From Vanilla planifolia (taxonomy: Eukaryota; Streptophyta; Magnoliopsida; Asparagales; Orchidaceae), in the NCBI GenBank assembly GCA_023846275.1, contig JAIUJO010000089.1:201001-265000 (forward strand): 64,000 nucleotides of DNA, written 5' to 3'. A program made the position numbers and the translations under genes. The notes below the pieces were generated by a model. It was not told the DNA's origin and searched no databases. It saw nothing but the letters and a program-made list of their open reading frames with translations. This document shows, in pieces, positions 1 to 13,590 of this stretch (its first letter is position 1; every line of letters begins with the position of its first letter).

Positions 1-924
1 CTTATCTCTTGAAAGACACAATCCCATCCAATCAATGTATTAAAAATGAGCATCTATAATTATGTCTAAGTTACATGCATTTCTATTATACTCAAACCAT
101 AAAATGATTCATGTTACACATTTATTGTATATATTACTTAATCCACTATCCAAATCCATTTGACTATTATGTGCAGTCTCTTACTACGTTTAACATTAAA
201 AGTTTTTTGGGAAGCTACAACTTTTATTAATGTGAATATTACTATTTAATAAGAATTGTCTTGGTTACTTAAATCTAAAAATATTAATGCTATTACACTT
301 CTTATAATCATTTCATTGTACATTGATAATTCTATTGAAGTTTAAGACACTTAAACATATTGCATTACTATCAACTTAAAATATTTCTTGCATAATATTT
401 GGTGTGAAGGATTTATATGGCTACAATTATATTCTACTTGGATGAATTTTGATAAAGTAATTTCTATGACATAAAATATCAATCTTATTATTCAATACCT
501 CATGTTCAAATTTCATCAATGATAAGCACAAAAGCGAAGTTTTGACTTTCTTTCACACAAATATAAGTTTGAAGAACTTTCAAACATTTATCCACTTATG
601 TCAATTCTAAGTAAAACTTATCAATATCTCAATAATGACTTCGTATGTTTACTCATTATAGTAATTAATGTTTTGTTCACTACGTTTTTGGAACATTTTT
701 ACTTTAGTTTATTTATCTTAAGCTTATTCTAAATAAGGCATCAAATGAAATAACAAGTCGAATGTCTTATTTCCAAAAAACATTTGTCCCTAATTTAAAA
801 TATAAAACTAAGCACAAAAGTCTATTTTCCTATGCATATGAATTGTTTTGGATAAAATGGTTAGTCAAACTATTAAAATAAATATTAAACTCAATGAATA
901 CATTAATAGTATAAATATATAAAG

Positions 925-2535
925 TATGTAACTTCTTAGTTTATTTAATTGATATAAGAAAAGTTATATTATAAAGTTTAATAATGACAATATAGCAATT
1001 TTTCTTAGATGATTACAGTTGTGCAATTTATTTTTTTAATGATGGTTTAAGTACAAGGAATGTTTTTGATACATGGAGTTTAAAATTTTGATATGTAGAG
1101 TGGCCTTGCTTCCTTTTCTTTTACTCTTTGTCCACTTTTCGTTATCGTTGTGGCAAGATCTAAATCTATTTGATGGATTCCCATCCTATCTCTTTCGTCC
1201 ATCCTTTTTGTTCTATTTTTATTTGTAATAAAATATTTTTCATACTTTTATATATTATATATTTTTTAACTAATATAATTTTACATTATTATTATTACTA
1301 ACCTATATGTTTTGTTTTTTTTATTTTTTTTTGTTTGTATCTTTTAAATTTTTATTTTTCTTAAGATATGTGTAATGTTTTATGACAAATTATACACTAT
1401 ATTTTGATTACTTTTAGATATTTTGCAACGTCTGCTACTTTAATTTTTTGACTCCAAAAAAATATTTGTTCCACTTTTTTTGGAAAAAAAAGTTTTCCTA
1501 GAATTATGTGATTTTTTATCATTTTTTATAATTTCTATTAGTTTAGACATTTTGTTATAATAATATTTTTTTCTTTGCTTGAAAAATCCCATTATATTTG
1601 GACAATCACATGCTTGCCTATCTTGCAAAATAAATAGCAAATAAAATGTAAATAGATCAAGCGCTAGAAACATTTTATTATCTTAACGATATTTTACTAA
1701 TTTTATTTCAGATATATTTTCATTTTTTTACCTATTTATTAACTTTGAAATAAAAATTTAATTAATTATTAATAAATTATAAAAGAAGCTTAGGATATTT
1801 TAAATATTAAATCTCATTTTATAATAAAAAATAAATATTAATTCAAATTCAATAAAAAATAAAAAATTTTCAAAAAAAATATGATTGAAGAATTTTTAAT
1901 TTATTAGAATTAATTCCTAATAAATAACAAAATAAATTTTATTTATAATAACTTCAAGGAAAATATTCGAGCGAGATCAAAGTTGTACATAATGTATTTT
2001 AAGAAAATAAAAAAAATAATATATGATATTATTTGCAATATTTTGCATTTAACTACAAATTCACCACAAAACAAATTTTGGAATTATATATTTACTAAAA
2101 TAATGGGTTAAATAAAAATAGTAAATGGAATATTATGAATATATTAATATTTTGTAAATCTATCATACTTTAAAAGTTATTTTGATAAGACATAAAATTT
2201 TTAAATGTTAATGAAAAAATTAAAAGAAAAATAAATAAATAAAATTAAAGATTTTAGAAATTATAAATATTGACAAAAGAAATAACGAACTTAGCTAAAT
2301 AATACAAGAAAATTGTTCTATAAAAATGATAAACTTAATAAATGTGAGAAATGCGTAGAAGGCAATAAATTAAATATCATAATGAAACATATATTAAATA
2401 TCATCTCAATAAAAAGTTTTTGAGACAGAAAATGGCAAATCATTAAGAACTAAGTGTAACTCAATTCTTAAAGAATGTGTATAATACATTAAAAAGTTAT
2501 TTATCTAATTAAATCCTATCTAATATGCAAATATA
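925..2535. other. Segment present in R1 copy 1, absent from copy 2
   Basis: R1 copy 2 runs across this position within about 30 bases (20410-20440), while copy 1 carries about 1.6 kb more. The segment is extremely AT-rich, with a slightly more mixed patch at about 1060-1210. A short open frame on the minus strand at 1440-1673 has biased AT-driven residues and no recognisable domain, so I do not call it a gene. It may be an insertion in copy 1 or a deletion in copy 2; I saw no convincing target-site duplication or terminal repeat that would decide. Confidence 0.6.
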
Positions 2536-4191
2536 AGAGAATAAAACAACTACAAAAATATTTATACCATTAAAAGTGATTTAAACAATTATCGTCAACT
2601 GTTTTAGAAATGAACAAAAAATTTCTTAGTGATGTCAGGTCACAAACATTTTAGTGTAAGAATTTTGAAATAATAAAGAGATATACGATTATTAAAATAA
2701 TTGAATAAATTAATGTTTGATCAATACATTCATTAAATCATGTAGTCACAAGAAAACTTCAACAAGACATAATGCAAATAAAAAAATAAATAAATAAATA
2801 TATTTATAATTTTCAAAACTTTAGACATAATGGTTAATAGAGATTTTCAAAAAGGTTGAAAATTACAATTGAATGTTGTTGATAAATATAAAAATATTGA
2901 AAATATAGAAAATTATTATCAATAAAATGCAATAAATTTTCACATATTAATTACAATTACTTGTCACTTAATGAGATAAAATCTAATAGAAGAAAAAGAT
3001 CTTAGTAAGCAATTTCTATGTATTCAAAACAACATTAGCAATATCTTAGCAAAATAGTATACTAAAATTTAACTTTACATATAATAAGCATTAAAATTTT
3101 ATTTTAATAATTTTTCGTTTTAAAAAAGTCAAAGCATTAAATATTTAAAAGTATTTATATATGTTCCAAAATGCTAATTTTTATTCATAATTTAATATTA
3201 AATATAGAAAAATTATTGAATTTTTCATGAACAACTTTCTAGAAATAAGAAAGTCATGAAGGTAAAAACATTGTAACATAAAAAATAATTAATTAAAAAT
3301 AAAACTTTCATAAGATTGCAAAAATATAAAAAAAAAAAATATACTATTATCCTAAAAAAAGTACTATGTCTAACTCTAATATTTCGAAACATAATAAAAA
3401 TATTCCTAAACAAACATGTAAGAAAAACTTTCCATTGCAAATAAAAAATTTCAAGAAAATGATATGTTTATAAAAATCAATAGTTCAACCAAATAATAAG
3501 TGATATGTAATTCATATGCATAATATTTTCACAAAAAATATTTTTCCATTTTTTTTCCATGGAAAGTTTGAAATATAAAACTCCTTGATAATATTTTCTA
3601 AGAAAACTTTTCCTAAGAATTTTAATAAAAAATAAAGTTCGTATTTAAAAAAATGCATTTTTTAAAGAAAAATATGGAGAATAAGAAATTAATGGAAAAA
3701 TATTAAAATTTACAAATGTTTTTCGTATTTTTTCAAAAATAATTTATTTAAAAAAATTTAATTTTAATTATATAAATAGGAAAGTTTTAATTATTCAAAT
3801 CATTTAGGTCGTGTGATGCAAGCTAAATAATTTAATAAATTAAACATCTTAAATTAAATAACTCTAAGTTATGCAAAATCATTTCGGTTAGAGTAAAAAT
3901 AACATATATGGTAAAAATAAGTTAAATTATTGGTATTAAATATTGAAAGAATTTTTATTATATGAAAAGATAATTATTTTTTGTATAATTAAAATAAGCA
4001 TCAAGAATAATGCTTCAACAAAGAGGTTTTTCTTATTGATACAGTACAACAAATAAGCAATCATTATTAGCAATATATAAATTTATAAAACTTTGTTAAC
4101 TGAAATAGTACTTAGCTAAATAAAACATTCTAAATTTAAATGAAACTAAAATAAATAAATAAATATTACATCATAATTATAAAAATATACT

Positions 4192-4682
4192 TAAAATATT
4201 TTTTAAATTTGCACAATACATTACAAAGTTGCATAATAACATAAAAAACAACAACTTATTATTGTAATTAAAATATAAACATATAAAAATAATTATGATA
4301 TTTTAATATTAATATATCAAAAACTATTGATAACTTAGTTATCAAAATTATCCTCCATATTAAAAGTTAAATTAATTTGAAAAATAATTTGTTTATTTAT
4401 TATAAAATTGTTAAAATCAAAAGTATATAACACTAAAATATTTTGTTTACGCATTAAAGAAATTGGTATTATCCACCATATGGAAAGTTAAATAGGTTTG
4501 AAAAAAACAGTTTATTTATATTAAAATTTTAAAAATCCAAAGTGTATAACACTTAAATAGTTAATGTGCACATGCAAAAAATTGGTACAACCATCTCATA
4601 AAACATAACAAAATGATTTTTTTACTTACATTATTGTGAAACTTTGTAATGCATTGCATAAATTTAACGAATATTTTAAATG
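4192..4682. repeat. Inverted repeat enclosing a 120-bp tandem duplication
   Basis: The sequence at about 4192-4240 (core 'acattacaaagttgcat') recurs as its reverse complement at about 4632-4682 (core 'actttgtaatgcattgcat'), so the region can fold back with a loop of roughly 0.4 kb. Inside the loop are two direct units at 4348-4467 and 4468-4590. They share 'attatcc-ccatat', 'aaagttaaat', 'gtttattta' and 'gtataacact', and each ends in 'aattggta'. The left arm is ordinary R1 sequence with a counterpart in copy 2, whereas the right arm and the tandem units (about 4300-4770) are missing from copy 2. The extra part therefore looks like local inverted and tandem duplication in copy 1. Confidence 0.6.
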
Positions 4683-5319
4683 CAACACCTTTATCTAGAA
4701 TCAAAGTGATTAAAAATCGATGTGTAAAAGCATTTAAGGAATGCCTTAGGCCTTCCTTATATCGAGCTTAAACTTGAGTGGAACAACAATTTTTTTAAAA
4801 AACTTTCACAAATAACTTTAATTTTTAAATTGTTTAATAGTTTTTTGTGATTTTTATTTTTTTCTTAATTTGGTAATTTCCTAATTTCAATGACTTCTAT
4901 TTTTAGTTTTTATGATAAATTTTACTTTCAGATGCTTCAATTTTTATAATCAAAGTATTTATTAATTCCTTGTTGAGCTTATTAAGGACTAGATTTTGTT
5001 GGAGTAAAGATTGTCACATAAATAGTAAATACAATTTGATTGTTCAACCTGTTGACTTTGAAGTTATTGACAACAATATTTTTAGATTGTATAATCTACA
5101 AAAAATTTTATTTTTAAATCTTTATGGTGAGCACGTTAAACTTTTATTTTTTTTGTAATTATAGAACATAAGACTATCAATCTTGTATGTATATGTGAAT
5201 TTGGTTTAAGTTATATTTCAAAAAAAGGAATTTTAGTCTTTGAAAATCTTATAAATATTCAAATAATTTTTAGATATAATTTTTTTAATTATTATAAAAC
5301 AATATATTTTTCATAAGCA

Positions 5320-6060
5320 TGCCCCAGCTACAAACCCCAAAGGGCTACTGTTAAGTGACTGGTACCACTTGAGGGCATGGGCCTTAAGCACCTCAACAAC
5401 CTAAGAACTCGTCGAATCTAAGATTGATTAAGCTCAAGTATCAATGAAGTCATTTCACTATTGCAATCTCTAGGCCAATCAGTTCAGCGCATTACTTATG
5501 AACCAAGCAAGGAGAAACGAGTTAGCACAGGCTCGTTAATTTGATTAAGACGGGTCTGGTAAGACCCATAGATATGTGTTGGTGACCAGAGGCATGACTT
5601 CTCAAGAACACTAGGGGTAGCAAACCCAAATAGGCTAATCATAATATGTAGTTGATGTATTATAAGCATGAAATACTTCTAGAGTTAAAAAATGTAGGAT
5701 TAAAAAAAAGTTAAGGAGAAACTTGAGATTTGTACATTGATAAGCATTTTTGCAATCGAATGGTCTAGGTCATGACCACGTTTGTGAAAAGTTAATTTTC
5801 TTTAGTTGTTCATCCAAAGTAGTTTATCGAATGATTGAGAGTCTCCCCATCTACGTGAATAACAATGTGATCATCGTTATTATCATCTGACTTTCAAATC
5901 CAATGCATCGAATCCTATCTGATTATGATTACATTTGGACCCTTTATTATTTAAGCTGATTGAACGATTGCCATTACATTTGCTTAATTGGATGGTAGAT
6001 GTGCCGTCTTTTTCGTTTGTATCGACTAGCTTTCTGAAAAGTAGATTCTAGCCATTAAGG
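5320..6060. other. G+C-richer island of unknown origin
   Basis: This stretch is clearly less AT-rich than the several kilobases on both sides, for example 'cataagcatgccccagctac' and 'gagggcatgggccttaagca'. It contains 'tggtaccacttga', which loosely resembles the initiator-Met primer-binding site found after plant LTRs, but no LTR can be delimited beside it. No frame stays open with recognisable content. It is most likely a fragment of an inserted element, possibly a retrotransposon leader, and the call is tentative. Confidence 0.35.
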
Positions 6061-9000
6061 AGTTATTTTTTGAGTTTTTTCATTTAAATTATATATAGGG
6101 ATCATTTACTAAACATTAAAATAATTTAATTGGACTTGAAAATTTTTATACAAGTTGAAATAAAGTTTAAACTATGAGCAACAAATTTTTACACAATTAC
6201 TTGAGCTAGAGATTTTACTCAGTCTCTATTTCTTCTACATTTGTTCATAATAATTTTGACATTTCTTAGAAACAACTACTTAATTCTTTACTAATGCAAC
6301 ATTTGTTTAAACGATTAAAGGTGTAGCTAATTTTGCAGGAAAAAATGGTAATGTTTTGTGAGCAACACAGGTTATATGGATGAAACAATAATTTTTAGAT
6401 TATGGCTTAGAATTTACACAATTCAAACTTTTTGTGATAATTTAAGTACAATTTATTTACATAAATGTCCCATTGAACACTCAAGAAAAAAACATATAAA
6501 ATTATGATATAACTTTATTCGAGAGCCCATATAAAATTATGATATAACTTTGAGCCATTGGCTATTAAAGCATTTAATTGACTTAGACTATGCTTAGAAA
6601 TCGTTAACCCCTTTGAATTATTTCAAAAATGGAGATAATAAATAATTTAGCAAAATAAGTTTAATTTGTCAAAAAAGATTTTTAAATAACACAAAATTGA
6701 TTAATATGTCTGCACAATTTGAGAGTACAAAATGCTAAAGTAAAATTAAAAAAAGGTTATTTTTTTTAGAATTAAGAATAGAAAAAAATTATGTGCATTT
6801 TCAAGAAAGGCTTATTACACAAAGGAAACAACATTAAATATTTATTTAAAAAAATGAACATTAAATATATAAGAAATAAAAATGACTGAATAATTTAAAA
6901 ATGTTAGGTCCTTGCATAAAAAAATAAAAAATATATATATAATTAATTATTATAGATGAAAAAATTTGAAATGAAATTTTAATTTTAAAAGTATTTGTGT
7001 AGTTCAAAAAAAAATATATTAACGAAATTCTAATTATAGTACATTCCGATAAGCAAGTTTTAACAAATTGATGGACTGATAATATGTAATTAAAAAGTAT
7101 GATGCAAAATATTATAAATAGAAAATAAATATTATATTAAAAAGGTCAAATATATATTTTAGAAAAATACATATCAAAGCATATAAACAAATACTATGAA
7201 AGACAAAAACATAATAAAACATCAAAAATATTTACTGTTGAAAATTTGTGAACATGAGGTTCATCAGAGGGAGTGAGTTATACATATTTAAAGTTAATTA
7301 AAATTAACTCAGTTTTGGCATGTCAACTCATGATATAAATATTTTGTAAGATTTTTTTTTTATTTTTTTTTTACAACAAAAACAAACTTCAACAATTCAA
7401 GATAGATTTTTTTATGGTAAACTAATTAATGTCACTCAAATAATCTCTTCTTAATTTTAATATTTCTTTCAAGAAGGTAGTTTTAGGAAAACTTATTTTG
7501 TTTTCAGAAAATATTTTTTTTCTCAAAATAAATAAAATTAAAATGAAGTGCATCATAAAAAATCTCTTGGTTTTCATGAATGTTACAATAATAAAAATTT
7601 TGACAGACTTTTCAACTTTAGTAAACCATTATCTCACATATAGATATTCTTAAACAATAAATAAATTAAACAAAAGCAAAGGGGCACAAATGTTTTTAGG
7701 TGATTCTATAAAACTATTACCTGCATTCTCTCTTAATGAACTAAAGTAAGTTTCAAATAACAACACTTATTGTTGTAGATGCAAGCAGCAAAACCTTAAA
7801 AAACACCTAATTTTTACTCATGGCTATATTGGATTAACGTCAAAAAAGACTTTGTTCTTACCCAAGGCTGCGTAAAAGGCATCACGCATAGCTTTACTAC
7901 TTTTTCGATAGTGGCCATCTATAACTCATGTTACTAAAAATACAGTAATATAGTTTACACAATTATTAAATACTTGAAGAAATAAGACAACAAAATTTAT
8001 ATAATGCATACAGAATAATATGATATAATAATTCAATAGTATGAAAGAAAGTTACCAAATTAATTTAAAAAATTTTTAAGTAATAGAAAATTGATAAACC
8101 AAGTGAAATACTAGGTAAATTAGCAATCAAGCAAACAGGGCAAAGGATAATACCATAGTAAAAATCACAATCAACTTTCTTTTTTGTTTTTCATTTAACA
8201 TTACATAGTGATAGATTCATTGTCATATCTCTTAAAAAATTTATTTATATTTATAAAAATTAAATGAATATAAAAAAATGAAGAAATTCCAATAATTAAA
8301 ATCCCATTCTTAAAATAATAAAAAAAATGTAACTTTACATATATGACTCTACAAGCTTTAAGCCATATATTTAATATTGTTTAGTTCAAGCCATATCTAA
8401 ATTTCTAATGACTACATTATATCTTATAACATATTTCATTATTTTGTATGAATCTTTAAGATTATACATCTTAACACACTTCTAAGGTAACCACTTAGTG
8501 TCGAAATATGATAAGAATATCTAAGTAGTATAAATTGTGTAATTGATGCAAATTGCTTATGATCTTATCTCACTTATGTTTCATTAGTTGCCATGAAATA
8601 CCAATCATATTATAAGATAGTTGAAAGGTACAAATACGAAATGCATAAGTAATATGTAATTTTATTTCTTTCACAAATTATAATAGTTGATCAATTTAAA
8701 GAGTGATATGTATATATTAAATATTTATTAAGGCATATTTATATGCATGTAAAATCTAAAAAATGGATGCTTTGTTATCACCAAAAATTCAATATTCAAG
8801 AGCAATGTAATGTAAGCATATTTGCCATATCAACACGAAGGGATAGTTTTATAATTCTAATATAAATAAAATATACTAAATTTTAGAGTGGGAACTAGTT
8901 CACCAAGTGCTAACGAAATGATTTCATGATTTACAAGTTGAGCTAGATATAAGCAAAACTACTAAAACATTGACTTTTACTCACAAGTGATTACATAATA

Positions 9001-11470
9001 AAATATTTTATCAAACTCTTTCATTAATCAATAAATATTTGATTTTAAAACACATGATTTAAAGCACTGAAAAAAATAATTATTAACAAAAATATGATTC
9101 ATCTAAAAATCGTTGCATAATTAAGTGTTCAAAAGTAATAACTACTGTGCTTCACTCGAGAACCTTTATTTTTTGTATATAAACTTAATAATTACTAAAA
9201 AAAAGTTTATTATTAAAAGTTTTAAAATTATTGAAACAACAATGAATAAGTAATTATAAATAAGAAAATCAGTATTTCAATAAAGCATAGTTGAATTTTT
9301 TTATAATTAAAAAACTATTATAATGATAAGAGAATCTAAAAAAAATGAAAACTCAAATAAAAAACATAACATCATCATTATTATAAACTATTTAAAAAAT
9401 TTAAATATTTATTAAGAAAAACAAGAATTTCTTAATAATAGAAAAACATTGTATTAGAAGTAAAAAACTCCAATTAATATGAATACATAAGTTATTAAGA
9501 TATTAGAATGCTGAATATATTGAAAGACATGTGCAAAACATATATATTAGAAAAATTTTTCTACAACTTTTGAACTTAACTGAATACAAGTAACTTGTTT
9601 GGACATGCTTTATTTGGGTACAATACGTCTTTTAAGGGATTATATATGCTTGATGTAGATATAAAAAATACATAACCGTAAGTGAGCATTCTTTTTCTTT
9701 TGTGCACTTAGACAATAAGGAGCATTTTGTTGATCAGAATATGGTTTACATTATATAAATGATCTTTGGAATTGTTTCACTGTATTGTTGTACCCTTTTT
9801 TACCCATTGCATAAATTTTTTTTCCTTGTCTTAATTACCGAGAGCTTTTTACTAATATTTTATAAAGTTTTTTGTAATATTTTTTTATTTTATTTATTTT
9901 CAATATTTAATTTTCTTTATTTTCATTTATCAAAATAGATTAAAACTTTTAGATGTTTATTTTATATTTTTTATCCTTTTTTTGTCAAATGATTAATTTA
10001 AGAAAAATTAAATTATGTTTATATAAACTATACAAAAGTATTAGAAAAAAATAATAAGATCAATATAATGAACATATAAATTTTTTTGGACATTTTTAAA
10101 AAAGAAAAACAAAAACATTTCTAAATAATTTAATTTACAAAAGCTACACATTATAATAAAAGTAAAAAAACTAAAGATTTAAAATTTAAATATCTGATAG
10201 AATAATGGAATGATATATATGTTAAAACCTTTTCAAACTATAATTATTAAAAAAAAGTTATCATTGTGGACTAAAAGAAAATTTTGATAAAAAAATCATC
10301 TAATTATTAATATCATATAATAAATCAGTAGTAAATAGATCGTATAAACATGTCACAAAAGGTAAACAAAATCTCATAACTATGATGTTCAGTTGGACAT
10401 GTAGAGTGTTTATGACAACATTAATTGCCATTTTCTCATCTTTGTAACACAAAAATTTATGTATTATGAAATATTTATTATAACTTACAGCATAGTTTCA
10501 ATAATTAGATAAAATTCATTTAATCATTTTTATGTATAATTATGGGGAAGTTATCCTTTTTATGAGAATTGTTTTATTCAATGTTCAAAATATTTTTTAT
10601 TCTTTTTTATAAAAATATATTTTACTAACAAGTTGTGAATTTCTTCTTACCGATAAAAGTTATTCTAATTTTGTATGCATTTTTACAAAATTAATATTCC
10701 TTGAATATTTTATTTTTTTATTGAGCTCATAAGTTGGGCATTAACAAAATTCGCATATTGTTTTCAAGATTTTTAACATTTTTTATTTTTTTACTTTCTT
10801 ATTTTAATTTAGTTATTTTATTTTCACATTATGTAAAATAATATTTCTTTTTTCAAAATTTATCAAAATGATATTTCTATCAATTTTAACAAAATATAAA
10901 TTTTTAGTTTTGTTTTGTATTTTTTACAATAAAATTTTATTTTATTTTTTATATATTTTTTCAATGTTCGTAGTTTTTTACAATTTCTTTGAATTGTTGC
11001 ACAAATAATGTTAACATTTCAAATGTTCAATATTTTAAATTATTGAAAATAAATAATTTATTTTTTCTTATTTAAATTAATTTAAATAGTATATTACAAA
11101 AATATCTCTTTTTTTTCATTACAATACTATGTCATATATTTGATTCTATATAAAGCTTCTCTCAATTTGTTTCAAAATTTATGTGCAATGTTATAATTAT
11201 AGAAATTCTTAAACACATTAAACATTTTCTAATATTTGTGCTCATAATAACTTCTTTTTTTTCAATATCAATAGAATTTATAAACTAGTTTTTCACCAAA
11301 TTATAAAGAATGCTTTAGCAACTTTAACTCTTTATTTCATTTTCAAAAACAAACTAAAAAAATTGGAATTTATGTAAAACTAAATAACTAAGAAAAAGAA
11401 GTAGATAGTTTGGATAATAGAATATTGTTAATAATATAAGCTAATTTTTTACTAATATATTTTTTGAAAT
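6061..11470. other. AT-rich sequence without recognisable features
   Basis: About 5.4 kb of very AT-rich DNA with many A and T runs and short AT dinucleotide stretches, for example near 6930-6950. No open frame of note, no recognisable transposon domain and no duplicate elsewhere in the window was found. The adjoining bases 4951-5319 are similar and hold only a 62-codon open frame at 4970-5158 with no recognised domain. Confidence 0.6.
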
Positions 11471-11477
11471 TTAAAAA

Positions 11478-12400
11478 TATGAAAAATAATTCGACAAATT
11501 CTCCATGAGCCATCTTTCTTTAGGCTTTGAGGGATTAGAGTGACAAGTGGACTATATCTTTCACATACAAATGCTTTGTCTAATAAGTCTTGCATTTGTT
11601 AGGTAACTTCTTGATGCTTAGAATAACTCATCCAATAATGTGACAAATTTTTATAGGTCTACAACATGTTTGATGTCATGAAGGGGTAGTAAACCTTGGG
11701 GTTTCATTGAAAAAATTTCAAGTAAGCTAAAAAAAAAATCAATTCTATTGTGGGAGTTACTATTATATCAGGTACTACTATGGCTCAAATAAAAATTCTA
11801 TCAATAAATGCTGGATCTATTTCATCATAAGACATAAATAAGATTTTCTTATTTGGAGTGGTGGGTGGTTTCTTTTTAATAGGCCGGATGTTGTTTATAA
11901 ATGTTGGTGGGTGCAGCTTAAATTTTTGTGAATGATGTGCTAAATTACAAGTGTATACATTATTGGCAAGAAGGACATCATGGTCGTACACCAAGGGTCA
12001 TTATAAGATAATATTTTCTTTTGTCATTAAAACAACATCAGTAAAATCTCTTTGAAGGTATTGGGAAATTTAAATGGTACAATTCTTTGTTTATTGACAT
12101 AATTGGATATTATTTAATAAAAAATAATGTATGGGTTTTGGGTAATCAATGGTCTCAAGTTTGTTGCATGCTAAATGGTTTGTAAATATGCTATTAATTA
12201 TAATGCTACTATTTACAGTGAACTTACAATCCTTTTCTCCAAGGATGATAGAGGTGTGGAGAGCAATGGCACATCTACAATCCTCACTATTGTTAGGTTG
12301 AGTAAAGGTATGTCTCATAACTATAATTGCCTAGTGTCATCATTGGCCTCATTGGAGTAGTCATTCTCTAGGTAGAGATAAGAAGCATATTCTTTGATTT
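11478..12400 (-). pseudogene. Protease-linker-RT start of chromovirus copy A
   Basis: The retropepsin block is in the minus-strand frame at 12318-12091, with 'CKFTVNSSIIINSIF' at the position of the D-S/T-G active site (Asp appears as Asn) and then 'KLETIDYPKPIHYFLL', the conserved 'LxLPTxxHPRPY' region. The frame at 11994-11785 gives 'VYDHDVLLANNVYTC', matching the 'RPWLYDRDV' box before RT. From 11680 to 11478 the translation reads 'SHYWMSYSKHQEV', 'DLLDKAFVCERYSPL' and 'KKDGSWRIC', the classic N-terminal RT of Ty3/gypsy. The sequence then stops matching. Frameshifts separate the blocks. Confidence 0.85.
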
Positions 12401-13590
12401 CTTATTCTTCCCTAGTGTTAAATTACCAAAAATTCTCTTTTGTGATATATCTTATTGTGTGTGTGATTGCACTACTATATGACCTCAAACATCTAGAACA
12501 AGTTACCTCATGTAATTAATGAACAGGTTGGTTTGTTTTGATATTGATTTTAATGATAGAGTTTGGTATGGGATGTGCTGGCACATGACTAGCTTATCTA
12601 ACATAGGTGGGCTAAAAGTTAAACTTAGTTTATGGTTCCATTTTTTTTGTTGGATAAAGCTTTTGTAAATGTCAAACTCATTAGGAATTCTATTAATCTC
12701 TTCTAAGTTGTGAGTTATATGCATAAAGAGGTCCTTCTGCATATATTCTTCATGCCTAGCTATAAATTAGGAAAAGATGACCAAAGGGTCTTCATTAACA
12801 CCACAACATAAATAGTATTCATCAGATTGAGTAATGTACCCATTATGTCAAGCAAGTTCTTGGTCATGTAAGTGATTCTTTTATTAGGATCACACGTGTT
12901 ACTATAAGTAGTGATCCCTTTATTAATAGTCTGTATCTATGGTGTCTATTTATAACTTAGTTTTGTTAGCAAGCTTCATTCGAGATAACCACACCTTCAT
13001 TTTTCATCAAGTCTAAACCATTAGAAGCAATGGTCTAAGGAAAAATTACACACTATGTAGACTTTAGGGTTTATACTACACTCGAAGATGGGAGTATCAT
13101 ATTTTATGGACTTAATGAGTTTTGCATCACCATTTTCTTAGTGCAACGCAAGAAAGGGTTATTGATTATAAGAAGAATTTTATTAAGTTGGTTGTCAATA
13201 TTAGGTTTGAAAATTGTTTGCTCATTTTGAGCTTGTTCTAAGGGAATCCTAAAACATTATTCCTCTTACTTGGCTTTAATAATTTATATTCTAATTAGCA
13301 AATCATAGAGGGACATTTAGGATTTGTTGTTATGGTGATGCTCCATGTTGTAAGTTGTACTAGATATCGTGTGCATATATTATATGGGTACATTTTACAA
13401 TAAAATTTTCTATTTTTTCTAATTCTTAGTCAATTTTCTCATAAGCAATTATGTTTTTCTCTTGTTCTGAGTTTTCTTATTCATTAACTCTTTCTAGGTT
13501 CATAGTCAAGGATCTCTTTAGGTAGTTTGTAGCTACACATCCTTTTTCATGGCATAAAATATAGGTAATTAGAGATTATGTTAGTTGGTG
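12400..13590 (-). other. Extra segment between gag and protease of copy A
   Basis: In copies B and C gag is followed by protease after about 0.25 kb. Here about 1.2 kb intervenes. A minus-strand open frame at 12742-12503 reads clearly, including 'LEEINRIPNEFDIYKSFIQQ', is preceded by more readable sequence ('CCGVNEDPLVIF'), and continues into the known pre-protease region. I do not recognise it as a specific domain. It may be a fuller gag C-terminus lost from B and C, or an inserted piece of another element. Confidence 0.45.

Larger units (their letters stand above)
1..4950. repeat. Unidentified AT-rich repeat R1, copy 1 (runs off left edge)
   Basis: This block aligns in the same orientation with 19440-22262. 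The collinear parts are 1-925 with 19440-20410, 2535-4300 with 20440-22075, and 4770-4950 with 22085-22262. Anchors visible by eye include 'attacttaatccactatcc' against 'attacttaatccattatta', 'aaacttatcaatatctcaat' against 'aaacttatcaatatcttaat', and 'ttgatacagtacaacaaata' against 'ttgatacagtataataaata'. I see no readable protein in it, no LTR-like end and no terminal inverted repeat. It could be a non-coding part of an LTR element, a Helitron-type filler or an old segmental duplication. The left end lies outside the window. Confidence 0.8.

Noticed and set aside
1440..1673. 77-codon minus-strand frame
   Set aside because: AT-driven residues (Lys, Phe, Asn), no domain, inside a segment missing from the second R1 copy.
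5330..5420. Possible tRNA-like or primer-binding sequence around 'tggtacc'
   Set aside because: No cloverleaf could be formed and no LTR end lies beside it.
12175..12360. 61-codon plus-strand frame
   Set aside because: Antisense shadow of the protease region of copy A.
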